NCBI GenBank assembly: GCA_023435545.1
Contig: JAEYRQ010000547.1
Span: 1-8,298, forward strand
Length of the DNA: 8,298 bases
From: Pseudomonadota bacterium
GTDB taxonomy: Bacteria > Pseudomonadota > Alphaproteobacteria > Rhizobiales > Tepidamorphaceae
Direction: 5' to 3'
The notes beneath the pieces were generated by a model, which did no database searches, was not told where the DNA came from, and was given only the letters and a program-made list of their open reading frames with translations. Positions 1 to 6,340 of the stretch are shown here, piece by piece (the stretch's first letter is position 1; the number at the start of each line of letters is the position of its first letter). Both the position numbers and the translations under genes were made by a program.

Positions 1-201
1 CCTCCTCCCGCACCGCCTCCGGTGTCCGCCTCCGCCCCGGCAGTCAGCGAGACGGACGATACCGACTTCGATCTCACCGCCGCTCTCGCGGCCGAACTCG
101 ACCTCGCGCCGGAAGCGCCGCAGCCGCCCGAAGATGAGGGCGAGGAGCGGCAGCCGACGGACGTCAACATCTACGACGAGATCATCAGACGGGACCGCTG
201 A
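1..201 (+). CDS. 3' end of a proline-rich, acidic-tailed protein upstream of fliP (possibly FliO-like)
   Basis: The window opens inside a plus-strand reading frame that is open from base 1 to a TGA at 199-201, giving 66 visible residues. The visible part starts with a proline/alanine/serine stretch. It continues with an acidic region (ETDDTDFDL, then PPEDEGEE) and ends in NIYDEIIRRDR. No membrane segment or catalytic motif is visible, so it looks like a disordered cytoplasmic tail. Its stop lies one base before the fliP start codon, so the two are almost certainly co-transcribed and may be translationally coupled. FliO, a membrane protein with a low-complexity cytoplasmic tail, is the usual neighbour before FliP, which makes FliO a reasonable guess. 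I do not recognise the tail itself, and in some Rhizobiales fliL precedes fliP. The reading frame is well supported by its position; the identity is not. Confidence 0.6.
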   Translation, partial: PPPAPPPVSASAPAVSETDDTDFDLTAALAAELDLAPEAPQPPEDEGEERQPTDVNIYDEIIRRDR

Positions 202-202
202 A

Positions 203-970
203 ATGCCCGCTCGCCGGCTCGCCCGCCGCGCCTCGACAGCTGCGGCGGTCATGGGGGGAGTCTGCCTTGACCTGGCGATGGTCGCCGGGCCGGCCGGTGC
301 GCAGTCGATAAACATCGAGCTCGGCGAGGGGGCCGGGCTGACCGAGCGCGCGATTCAGCTCGTCGCGCTGATCACCGTCCTCAGCCTTGCGCCGTCGATC
401 CTGGTGATGATCACCTCGTTCACCCGGATCGTGGTCGTCCTGTCGCTGCTCAGGACCGCGATCGGATTGCAGACCGCGCCGACGAACTCGGTGATGATCA
501 GTTTGGCGCTGTTCCTGACGGCGTTCATCATGGCGCCGGCCTTCCAGACCGCCTACGAGAACGGAATCCGGCCGCTGGTCGACCAGCAGATCGAGATCGA
601 CGAGGCCTTTCAGCGCTCGGTCGCGCCGTTCCGAACCTTCATGCTCGGCCAGGTGCGGGAGAAGGACCTGACGCTGTTCAGCGACATGGCCCAGGCCGAG
701 CAGCCGGAGAACCCGGAAGACGTCGAACTCAGGGTGCTGATCCCGGCCTTCATGATCTCGGAGCTCCGCCGGGCCTTCGAGATCGGCTTCCTCCTGTTCA
801 TCCCGTTCATCGTCATCGACATGGTGGTCGCCTCGATCCTGATGTCGATGGGCATGATGATGCTGCCGCCGATCATCATCTCGCTGCCGTTCAAGCTGAT
901 CTTCTTCGTGCTCGTCGACGGCTGGACGCTGGTCGCCGGCAGCCTCGTGCGCAGCTTCGGAATGGGGTAG
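203..970 (+). CDS. fliP: Flagellar biosynthetic protein FliP, type III export gate
   Basis: This 255-residue protein is FliP, which with FliQ and FliR forms the inner-membrane export gate of the flagellar type III secretion apparatus. An N-terminal signal-like segment (about residues 12-33, ending AGPAGA) fits FliP, which is made with a cleaved signal sequence in enteric bacteria. Family signatures are clear: the TSFTRIVVVLSLLRTAIG block at residues 71-88, LALFLTAFIMAP at 101-112, FEIGFLLFIPFIVIDMVVAS at 192-211 followed by MSMGMMMLPP (214-223), and PFKLIFFVLVDGW at 229-241. About four transmembrane helices are expected. The length is close to the 245 residues of E. coli FliP. The start at 203 was chosen because it follows the preceding stop by one base and gives a complete signal segment. 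An in-frame ATG at 134 lies inside the upstream gene. No strong Shine-Dalgarno sequence is seen, consistent with coupling. The gene ends convergently with the helicase gene. Confidence 0.96.
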   Translation: MPARRLARRASTAAAVMGGVCLDLAMVAGPAGAQSINIELGEGAGLTERAIQLVALITVLSLAPSILVMITSFTRIVVVLSLLRTAIGLQTAPTNSVMISLALFLTAFIMAPAFQTAYENGIRPLVDQQIEIDEAFQRSVAPFRTFMLGQVREKDLTLFSDMAQAEQPENPEDVELRVLIPAFMISELRRAFEIGFLLFIPFIVIDMVVASILMSMGMMMLPPIIISLPFKLIFFVLVDGWTLVAGSLVRSFGMG

Positions 971-1003
971 GCGAGCGGCCGCAAGGTCGCCGCCTCCAAC
1001 CTC

Positions 1004-1046
1004 CGTCATCCCGGAAGCCGCGTCAGCGGCTATCCGGGATCGGAAG
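1004..1046. repeat. Short palindromic intergenic repeat, left half of a bipartite element
   Basis: The left arm ATCCCGGA-AGCCGC (1008-1021) pairs with GCGGCT and TCCGGGAT (1026-1031 and 1033-1040) around a GTCA loop, with one bulged A at 1032. This gives a 14-bp stem. The ends CGTCATCCCGG and CCGGGATCGGAA recur in opposite orientation at 1070-1112, and a close relative lies at 7481-7518. Elements with these ends are scattered between genes in many Rhizobiales genomes. As the RNA hairpin lies between the convergent fliP and helicase genes, it may also stop transcription from both sides, although no T-run follows it. Confidence 0.75.
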
Positions 1047-1069
1047 GGCACGAGGGCGCCGGCGAGGTG

Positions 1070-1112
1070 TTCCGATCCCGGCTCTCCGGCTTCGCCTGCG
1101 GCCGGGTTGACG
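1070..1112. repeat. Short palindromic intergenic repeat, inverted right half of the bipartite element
   Basis: This is the same class of repeat as 1004-1046 but on the opposite strand. TTCCGATCCCGG (1070-1081) is the exact reverse complement of 1034-1045. CCGGGTTGACG (1102-1112) matches the reverse complement of 1004-1014 at 10 of 11 bases. Its own stem pairs CCCGGC (1077-1082) with GCCGGG (1101-1106). The interior differs from the left half, so the pair is diverged rather than a fresh duplication. The 109-bp pair fills most of the space between fliP and the helicase gene. Confidence 0.7.
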
Positions 1113-1176
1113 GGGGAGGGGGCGGGTGGGAACGGAAGGTCCTCGGACGGGATGCCTCGCAGATTCTGTGTCGCCC

Positions 1177-3525
1177 TCAATGCCGCTCAAGGAACGAATC
1201 CAGCACCCGCTTGGTGCCGGAATGCTCGAACTCCACAGTCAGCTTGTTGCCGTCGACCGAGGCGACGCGGCCATAGCCGAACTTCTGATGGAAGACGCGC
1301 TCTCCGACGGCGAACGAGGACGGCGGGCCGGAGGAGCGGGCGAGGATCTCGCCCTCGATCAGCTGGGGACCGCGAGACTGGACTCCGCCGCGCCCGGCGC
1401 CGGCCGTTGCCCGTTCGCGGTTCTTCTGGGCGCGCTGCCAGCCGGGCGTGGAATAGGTGTTGGCGAAGGGCTCGCGGTCGTCGAACCGGCTCCAGCCCTG
1501 GCTCGCCTGGCTGGTCCTGAGCGAGCCGGTGTCGATCACCTCGACATTGCGCTCGGGCAGTTCGTCGAGGAAGCGCGAGGCGATGGTGGATTGCCACAGG
1601 CCGTGGATGCGCCGGTTGGTGGCGAAATAGAGTTCGGCGCGGCGCTTGGCCCGCGTGATTCCGACATAGGCGAGGCGGCGCTCTTCCTCCAGCCCGGCGC
1701 GGCCGTTCTCGTCGAGCGAGCGCTGGTGCGGGAACAGGCCTTCCTCCCAGCCGGGCAGGAACACGGTGCCGAATTCGAGGCCCTTTGCCGCGTGCAGCGT
1801 CATCAGACTGACCTTCTCGCCCGTCTCGCCCGATTCCGTGTCCATCACCAGCGAGATGTGCTCGAGGAAGCCGGCCATCGACTCGAACTCCTCCATCGAG
1901 CGCAAGAGCTCCTTGAGGTTCTCGAGCCGGCCGGGCGCGTCCGGCGAGCGATCCTTCTGCCACATGTCGGTGTAGCCCGATTCCTCGAGGATCAGCGCGG
2001 CGAGTTCGGCATGCGGCAAGGCGTCGAGCTGGCTCCGCCAGCGGGCGAACGAGGCGAGCACGTCGCGCAGCGCTGAACGGGCGCGCGGCTTCAGTTCCTC
2101 GGATTCGGTCAGCGCGACGGCCGCCTGCATCATCGGGATGCCGTCGGCGCGGGCGACGTCGTGCACGGTGCGGATTGTGGCGTCACCCAGGCCCCGGCGC
2201 GGGGTATTCACGATCCGCTCGAAAGCGAGGTCGTCGGCCGGCTGCACGGTCGCGCGGAAGTAGGCGATGGCATCGCGGATCTCGGCGCGTTCGTAGAAGC
2301 GCGGGCCGCCAATGACGCGATAGGGCAGGCCGAGGGTGACGAAGCGATCCTCGAACTCGCGCATCTGGAAGGAGGCGCGCACCAGGATCGCCATGTCGTC
2401 GAGGCTTTCGCCGGAACGCTGCAGGCGCTCGATGCGATCGCCGATCAGCCGGGCCTCCTCCTCCGAATCCCAGGCGCAGGTGACGGTCAGCTTGTCGCCG
2501 GTCTCGCCCTCCGAATGCAGCGTCTTGCCGAGCCGGCCCTCGTTGTGGGCGATCAGGTGGGACGCAGCCTCGAGGATGTGCGAGGTCGAGCGGTAGTTGC
2601 GTTCGAGCCGGATCACCACGGCACCGGGGAAATCCTTCTCGAACCTCAGGATGTTGTCGACCTCGGCGCCGCGCCAGCCGTAGATCGACTGGTCGTCGTC
2701 GCCGACGCAGCACAGGTTCCTGGAGCCCTGCGCCAGCAGCCTGAGCCACAGGTACTGGGCGACGTTGGTGTCCTGGTACTCGTCGACCAGCATGTAGCGG
2801 AAGCGCGAATGGTAGTCGGCGAGCACGTCCGGATTGTCGCGGAACAGCCGGATCGTCTCGAGCAGCAGGTCGCCGAAGTCGACCGCATTGAGGATCTTCA
2901 GCCGCGCCTGGTAGGCCTTGTAGAGCTCGTCGCCGCGCCCGGCGAAGGCATAGGCGTCGCCCGAAGGCACCTTGTCGGGCGTCAGCCCGCGGTTCTTCCA
3001 GCCGTCGATGTATGCGGCGAGCTGGCGGGCGGGCCAGCGCTTCTCGTCGATGTCCTCGGCCTGGAGGATCTGTTTCAGCAGGCGGATCTGGTCGTCGGTG
3101 TCGAGGATGGTGAAGTCGCGCTTCAGCCCCACCAGTTCGGCATGGCGGCGCAGGATCTTTACGCCGATCGAGTGGAAGGTGCCCAGCCACGGCATGCCCT
3201 CGACGCTCTCGCCGATCAGCGCGCCGATCCGGTGGCGCATCTCGCGAGCCGCCTTGTTGGTGAAGGTGACGGCGAGGATCTGCCCTGGTCGCGCCCTGCC
3301 GGTCGCCAGGATATGGGCGATACGGGTGGTTAGCACCCGGGTCTTGCCGGTGCCCGCGCCGGCGAGCACCAGCACGGGGCCGTCGAGCGTCTCCACCGCC
3401 CTGCGCTGCTCCGGATTGAGCCCCGCAAGATAGCCCGGCCCGGCTGATGCACGGGCGCGGGCCGCGATCCCGCCGGGGGCGGGGGCGGGCAGGTCGTCGG
3501 TGGGTGTGGCGCGCGGTTCGGCCAT
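1177..3525 (-). CDS. uvrD: UvrD/PcrA-type superfamily 1A DNA helicase
   Basis: This 782-residue protein is a 3'-5' ATP-dependent DNA helicase of the UvrD/PcrA/Rep family, which acts in nucleotide excision repair, mismatch repair and removal of proteins from DNA. All helicase motifs are visible: the family N-terminal block LNPEQRRAVE (36-45), Walker A AGAGTGKT (55-62), motif Ia TFTNKAAREM (87-96), Walker B DEYQDT (248-253), motif III GDDDQSIYGWRGA (275-287), motif IV ERNYRS (308-313), motif V TLHAAKGLEF (576-585) and motif VI RRLAYVGITRAK (616-627). After a basic, glycine-rich linker (about 695-720), the C-terminus has the small tudor-like domain of PcrA/UvrD (VFHQKFGYGRVASVDG, 744-759). The ATG at 3523-3525 gives a 30-residue alanine/proline-rich leader that fits rhizobial homologues, but no clear Shine-Dalgarno sequence precedes it, so the exact start is less certain. 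uvrD and pcrA cannot be separated by eye. It is divergent from ade. Confidence 0.95.
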   Translation of the reverse strand: MAEPRATPTDDLPAPAPGGIAARARASAGPGYLAGLNPEQRRAVETLDGPVLVLAGAGTGKTRVLTTRIAHILATGRARPGQILAVTFTNKAAREMRHRIGALIGESVEGMPWLGTFHSIGVKILRRHAELVGLKRDFTILDTDDQIRLLKQILQAEDIDEKRWPARQLAAYIDGWKNRGLTPDKVPSGDAYAFAGRGDELYKAYQARLKILNAVDFGDLLLETIRLFRDNPDVLADYHSRFRYMLVDEYQDTNVAQYLWLRLLAQGSRNLCCVGDDDQSIYGWRGAEVDNILRFEKDFPGAVVIRLERNYRSTSHILEAASHLIAHNEGRLGKTLHSEGETGDKLTVTCAWDSEEEARLIGDRIERLQRSGESLDDMAILVRASFQMREFEDRFVTLGLPYRVIGGPRFYERAEIRDAIAYFRATVQPADDLAFERIVNTPRRGLGDATIRTVHDVARADGIPMMQAAVALTESEELKPRARSALRDVLASFARWRSQLDALPHAELAALILEESGYTDMWQKDRSPDAPGRLENLKELLRSMEEFESMAGFLEHISLVMDTESGETGEKVSLMTLHAAKGLEFGTVFLPGWEEGLFPHQRSLDENGRAGLEEERRLAYVGITRAKRRAELYFATNRRIHGLWQSTIASRFLDELPERNVEVIDTGSLRTSQASQGWSRFDDREPFANTYSTPGWQRAQKNRERATAGAGRGGVQSRGPQLIEGEILARSSGPPSSFAVGERVFHQKFGYGRVASVDGNKLTVEFEHSGTKRVLDSFLERH

Positions 3526-3682
3526 GGAGGGGCAGGTGCTCCGGGTCGTGATTCGACGGGGGATGATCCTAGCTCAATATGGGGCGCGGACGCGGCGATG
3601 CCTATGCGGGGGCGGAAGGGGGTTGCGCTGGAACGGCAAGTTGGCCTTCCCTTGCCTTGTGTCCGTAGCCGAGGAGCCACCC
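3526..3682. promoter_or_regulatory. Divergent promoter region between the helicase gene and ade
   Basis: This 157-bp gene-free stretch must hold the promoters of both divergent genes. It contains an A+T-richer patch, CTAGCTCAATATG, at 3569-3581. On the plus strand, TCGACG (3553-3558), a 17-bp spacer and AATATG (3576-3581) could be a weak sigma-70 promoter, matching the consensus at 4 of 6 and 3 of 6 positions. I see no convincing operator, riboswitch or LexA-like box. The assignment of the region is secure; the specific promoter boxes are a guess. Confidence 0.35.
3671..3676 (+). promoter_or_regulatory. Ribosome binding site of ade
   Basis: GAGGAG lies six bases before the ATG at 3683. It decides the start of the deaminase against the longer open frame that reaches back to 3500, inside the helicase gene. 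Confidence 0.8.
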
Positions 3683-5476
3683 ATGCCCCCCATCCGCCCC
3701 TGGAGCGAGGTCGCCCCGCGGCTGATCGATGTTGCGACCGGCCGGGCGCCGGCCGATGTGGTTATCCGGGGTGGGCGGTGGGTGAACGTTCATACCCGCG
3801 AGGTGATCGCAGGCACCGCCATCGCCGTCGCCGAGGGCCGCTTCGCCTATGTCGGCCCGGACGCCTCGCACACGATCGGCGAGGCGACGAAGATCGTCGA
3901 GGCGGACGGCGCCTACATGGTGCCGGGCCTGTGCGACGGGCACATGCATGTCGAAAGCGGCATGGTGACCGTCACCGAGTTCACCCGCGCGGTGATCCCG
4001 CACGGCACCACGACGATGTTCATCGCCCCGCACGAGATCGCCAATGTGCTCGGCCTGAAGGGCGTCCGGCTGATGCACGACGAGGCGCTGGCGATGCCGG
4101 TCAACGTCTTCGTGCAGATGCCGAGTTGCGTGCCGAGCGCGCCGGGGCTGGAGACGGCCGGCGCGGAGATGGGACCGGCAGAGGTCGCCGAGGCCATGCA
4201 ATGGCCGGGGATCATTGGACTCGGCGAGGTGATGAACTTTCCCGGGGTGGCTGCGGGCGACCCAAAGATGCTCGACCAGATCGCCGAGACGATGCGGGCG
4301 CGCAAGACCGTCGGCGGCCACTATGCCTCGCCCGACCTCGGCCTCATGTTCCACGGCTATGTGGCCGGAGGCCCCTCCGATGACCACGAGGGCACGCGGC
4401 TCGAGGACGCGGTCGCGCGCGCCCGGCAGGGCATGAGCGCGATGCTGCGGCTCGGCTCGGCCTGGTACGACGTCGCCGCCCAGATCAAGGCGCTCACCGA
4501 GATGGGGCTCGATCCGCGCGGCTTCATCCTGTGCACCGACGACAGCCATTGCGGCACCATACTCAACGATGGCCATATGAACCGCGTTGTGCGCCATGCC
4601 ATCGCGCAGGGCTGTCCGCCAGTTGAGGCGCTGCAGATGGCGAGCCTCAACACCGCGGTGCATTTCGGCCTGGAGCGCGATCTGGGTTCCATCGCGCCGG
4701 GCCGGCGCGCCGACCTGATCCTCACCACCGACCTGCCGAGCCTGCCGATCGATATGGTCATCGGCCGCGGCGTGGTGCTGGCGGAAGCCGGAAGGCTCGT
4801 CGCGGACATTCCCGCCTACAGCTATCCGGACTTCTCGCTGGGGACGGTGAAGCTCGGACACGAAATCACCACGCGCGACTTCGACATCGAGGCGCCCGCA
4901 GGGGCCAATTCGGTGACGGCACGCGTCATCGGCGTGGTCGAGAACCAGGCGCCGACGAAGGCGCTGGAGCGCACGCTTCAGGTCGAGAGCGGCCTCGTCA
5001 TGGGCGATCCGGCGCAGGACGTCTGCCAGATCGCGCTGGTCGAACGGCATCGCGGCACCGGCAAGGTGGTCAATGGCTTCGTCTCCGGCTTCGGCTACGA
5101 CGTGCCGTGCGGCATCGCCAGTACGGTCGCGCACGACTGCCACCACATGATCGTGGTCGGCACCTCGAAGGAGGACATGGCGCTCGCCGCCAACCGTGTC
5201 GCGGCAGCTGGCGGCGGCGTCGCGGTGTTCTCGCGGGGCAGGGAGCTCGCGCTGGTGGAACTGGCGATCGCCGGCCTGATGTCGACCGAGCGCGCCGAGA
5301 CGGTCGCCGAGAAGGCCGAGCGGCTGGTCGCGGCGATGCGCGAGTGCGGCTGCACGCTCAACAACGCCTATATGCAGCATTCGCTGCTGGCGCTGGCTGT
5401 GATCCCGGAATTGAGGATCTCCGACCTCGGGATCGTCGACGTCAGGACCTTCGAGCTGACCGACCTGTTCGTCTGA
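3683..5476 (+). CDS. ade: Adenine deaminase (EC 3.5.4.2)
   Basis: This 597-residue enzyme of the amidohydrolase superfamily converts adenine to hypoxanthine and ammonia in purine salvage in the cytoplasm. It has the two usual parts, a metal-dependent TIM-barrel amidohydrolase domain (about 20-375) and the adenine deaminase C-terminal domain (about 410-595). Visible metal-site residues are H87 and H89 (HMHVES), E182 (GLGEVM), H213 (GGHYAS), H235 (DDHEG) and D286 (CTDDSH). The C-terminal domain carries FVSGFGYDV (466-474) and TVAHDCHHMIVVG (481-493). The length fits the family (E. coli Ade is 588). The start at 3683 has a good Shine-Dalgarno sequence, and the protein begins MPPIRPW. A conserved PHEIANVLG motif at 116-124 is preceded by Ala115, where the E. 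coli enzyme as I recall it has Asp. The gene stands alone, divergent from the helicase and followed by a hairpin. Confidence 0.95.
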   Translation: MPPIRPWSEVAPRLIDVATGRAPADVVIRGGRWVNVHTREVIAGTAIAVAEGRFAYVGPDASHTIGEATKIVEADGAYMVPGLCDGHMHVESGMVTVTEFTRAVIPHGTTTMFIAPHEIANVLGLKGVRLMHDEALAMPVNVFVQMPSCVPSAPGLETAGAEMGPAEVAEAMQWPGIIGLGEVMNFPGVAAGDPKMLDQIAETMRARKTVGGHYASPDLGLMFHGYVAGGPSDDHEGTRLEDAVARARQGMSAMLRLGSAWYDVAAQIKALTEMGLDPRGFILCTDDSHCGTILNDGHMNRVVRHAIAQGCPPVEALQMASLNTAVHFGLERDLGSIAPGRRADLILTTDLPSLPIDMVIGRGVVLAEAGRLVADIPAYSYPDFSLGTVKLGHEITTRDFDIEAPAGANSVTARVIGVVENQAPTKALERTLQVESGLVMGDPAQDVCQIALVERHRGTGKVVNGFVSGFGYDVPCGIASTVAHDCHHMIVVGTSKEDMALAANRVAAAGGGVAVFSRGRELALVELAIAGLMSTERAETVAEKAERLVAAMRECGCTLNNAYMQHSLLALAVIPELRISDLGIVDVRTFELTDLFV

Positions 5477-5481
5477 GCGGA

Positions 5482-5512
5482 AAGCCACGGGGATTTTCTC
5501 CGGGGGTGGCTT
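5482..5512 (+). terminator. Terminator-like hairpin after ade
   Basis: AAGCCAC (5482-5488) is perfectly complementary to GTGGCTT (5506-5512), five bases after the ade stop codon. A run of four T lies in the loop rather than after the stem, so this is not a classic intrinsic terminator. The right arm shares bases 5511-5512 with the probable -35 box TTGACG of the next operon. It may act as a weak terminator or barrier between ade and the ArsR unit. Confidence 0.45.
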
Positions 5513-5540
5513 GACGCTTCCATAACCGCAGGGTTATTGA
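5511..5540 (+). promoter_or_regulatory. Probable sigma-70 promoter of the ArsR operon
   Basis: TTGACG (5511-5516) matches five of six positions of the -35 consensus. TATTGA (5535-5540) is a possible -10 box after an 18-bp spacer, and TTATTG one base earlier with a 17-bp spacer is the alternative. Transcription would then begin near 5547, with a leader of about 25 bases. The -10 box overlaps the right arm of the first ATAACC/GGTTAT palindrome, and the second palindrome starts at about +1, which is a layout for repression. Confidence 0.5.
5522..5537. promoter_or_regulatory. Operator palindrome 1, ATAACC-N4-GGTTAT
   Basis: ATAACC (5522-5527) and GGTTAT (5532-5537) form a perfect 6+6 palindrome with spacer GCAG. 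It lies in the spacer and -10 part of the probable promoter. ArsR-family dimers bind short palindromes of this size, so it is the likely target of the adjacent ArsR protein. The site is visible in the sequence; the binding partner is inferred. Confidence 0.72.
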
Positions 5541-5548
5541 TCCAATCG

Positions 5549-5564
5549 ATAACCACCAGGTTAT
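5549..5564. promoter_or_regulatory. Operator palindrome 2, ATAACC-N4-GGTTAT
   Basis: ATAACC (5549-5554) and GGTTAT (5559-5564) repeat the first palindrome exactly in both arms, with a different spacer (ACCA). It begins 27 bp downstream of operator 1 and ends 8 bases before the ArsR start codon. Conservation of the arms and not of the spacers argues for selection on a dimeric protein-binding site. Confidence 0.72.
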
Positions 5565-5572
5565 GGATCGCG

Positions 5573-5896
5573 ATGCCGCAGCCGCACGACATCCTCTTCA
5601 GAACGCTTGCCGACACGACGCGACGGGCGATCTTCGAACGGCTCTGCCGTGAGGGGGACCTGACGGTCGGAGCCCTGACCGCGTCCGCGGGGGTAACGCA
5701 GCCGGCCGTCTCCAAGCACCTGGCGGTCCTCAAGCGGGCCGGCCTGGTGTGCGACCGCCAGCAGGGCCGCCAATCCTACTATCGCGCGCAACTGGACGCC
5801 CTGGCCCCGCTGATCGACTGGACCAACCAGATGGCCGGGTTCTGGCAGAACCGGTTCGACGATCTGGAAGATCTGCTTCGAAGGATGGATCAATGA
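5573..5896 (+). CDS. ArsR-family winged-helix transcriptional repressor, metal-independent type
   Basis: This 107-residue protein is a small ArsR/SmtB-type winged-helix regulator. The N-terminal ILFRTLADTTRRAIFERL (7-24) is the typical first helix block. LTVGALTASAGVTQPAVSKH (30-49) is the helix-turn-helix with recognition helix from about Q43, and DRQQGRQSYYR (61-71) is the wing. The C-terminal WTNQMAGFWQNRFDDLEDLL (83-102) is probably a dimer helix. The cysteine-containing metal motif of arsenic or zinc sensors (ELCVCDL) is absent. It belongs to the branch usually encoded next to SRPBCC proteins. The ATG at 5573 was preferred over an in-frame TTG at 5537 because conserved sequence begins right after it and the TTG lies inside operator 1. 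Its Shine-Dalgarno sequence is weak. It overlaps the SRPBCC gene by four bases (ATGA). It probably represses its own operon through the two palindromes. Confidence 0.93.
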   Translation: MPQPHDILFRTLADTTRRAIFERLCREGDLTVGALTASAGVTQPAVSKHLAVLKRAGLVCDRQQGRQSYYRAQLDALAPLIDWTNQMAGFWQNRFDDLEDLLRRMDQ

Positions 5897-6303
5897 CTGA
5901 AGCCGCCACTGAAACGCTCTCTGTCGTCGTCGAGCGGGAGTTGCCGCATGCGCCGGAGAAGATCTGGCGAGCACTGACCGAGCCGCACCTGATCGGGGAC
6001 TGGCTGATGAAGACCGACTTTCAGCCCATCGCGGGCCGCCGATTCAATCTCACCGCGGACTGGGGTGCGGTCGACTGCCGCGTCGAGGTCGTCGATCCGA
6101 ACAGGACCCTGGTCTACACGTGGGACACGAAGGATCTCAGGAGCATCGTCACCTGGACACTTACCCCGATAGCAACGGGCACGCTGCTGCGGATGGAGCA
6201 GACCGGCTTCCGGCCGGATCAGCAGCCGTATTTCCGGGGCGCCCAGGTTGGCTGGCCGCGATTCCTGGCCGCGCTTGAGCAGGTCCTGGCGGGGTTGAAT
6301 TGA
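5893..6303 (+). CDS. SRPBCC / AHSA1-domain protein
   Basis: This 136-residue cytoplasmic protein is one SRPBCC fold of the AHSA1 (activator of Hsp90 ATPase homologue 1-like) family. Members have a deep hydrophobic cavity, and their ligands are mostly unknown. Typical features are VVVERELPHAPEKIWRALTE (11-30), the LIGDWLM turn (33-39), the middle strands GAVDCRVEVVDPNRTLVYTW (58-77), TWTLTPIATGTLLRMEQTGF (87-106) and a C-terminal helix from about GWPRFLAALEQVL (119-131). The bacterial proteins need not act on Hsp90. The ATG overlaps the ArsR stop in ATGA, with AAGGA (5881-5885) upstream, so the two are translationally coupled. Such coupling suggests that the SRPBCC protein binds or processes the compound that relieves repression, but this is inference. 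No catalytic residues can be named. Confidence 0.9.
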   Translation: MTEAATETLSVVVERELPHAPEKIWRALTEPHLIGDWLMKTDFQPIAGRRFNLTADWGAVDCRVEVVDPNRTLVYTWDTKDLRSIVTWTLTPIATGTLLRMEQTGFRPDQQPYFRGAQVGWPRFLAALEQVLAGLN

Positions 6304-6326
6304 CGGCCTCCGGCACGGCTGGCTTC

Positions 6327-6334
6327 AAAGGAGG
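6327..6334 (+). promoter_or_regulatory. Strong ribosome binding site of the small membrane protein gene
   Basis: AAAGGAGG lies six bases before the ATG at 6341. It is a near-perfect anti-16S match and the strongest in the window. It supports the 69-codon frame as a real, well-translated gene. Confidence 0.85.
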
Positions 6335-6340
6335 TTTCCG

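Noticed and set aside
134..202. Upstream ATG that would extend FliP by 23 residues
   Set aside because: The extension lies inside the preceding gene and would put a long polar leader before the signal segment.
185..1180. 331-residue minus-strand open frame across fliP and the repeat
   Set aside because: It covers fliP in antisense, runs through the palindromic repeats and has an Arg/Asp/His-rich translation without a recognisable domain.
2161..3333. 390-residue plus-strand open frame opposite the helicase gene (and a similar one at 1126-2076)
   Set aside because: Both are antisense to continuous helicase motifs, and their composition is that of a shadow frame.
3500..3682. Longer start for adenine deaminase
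   Set aside because: The extension begins inside the helicase gene. The ATG at 3683 has a good GAGGAG site and begins at the normal N-terminus.
3602..5488. Long 628-residue open frame on the minus strand across ade
   Set aside because: It is antisense to a complete adenine deaminase with intact motifs. Its translation is rich in Arg, Asp and His without any domain, typical of a GC-rich shadow frame.
5537..5572. TTG start that would lengthen the ArsR protein by 12 residues
   Set aside because: It lies within the first operator and the probable -10 box, and conserved sequence begins only after the ATG at 5573.
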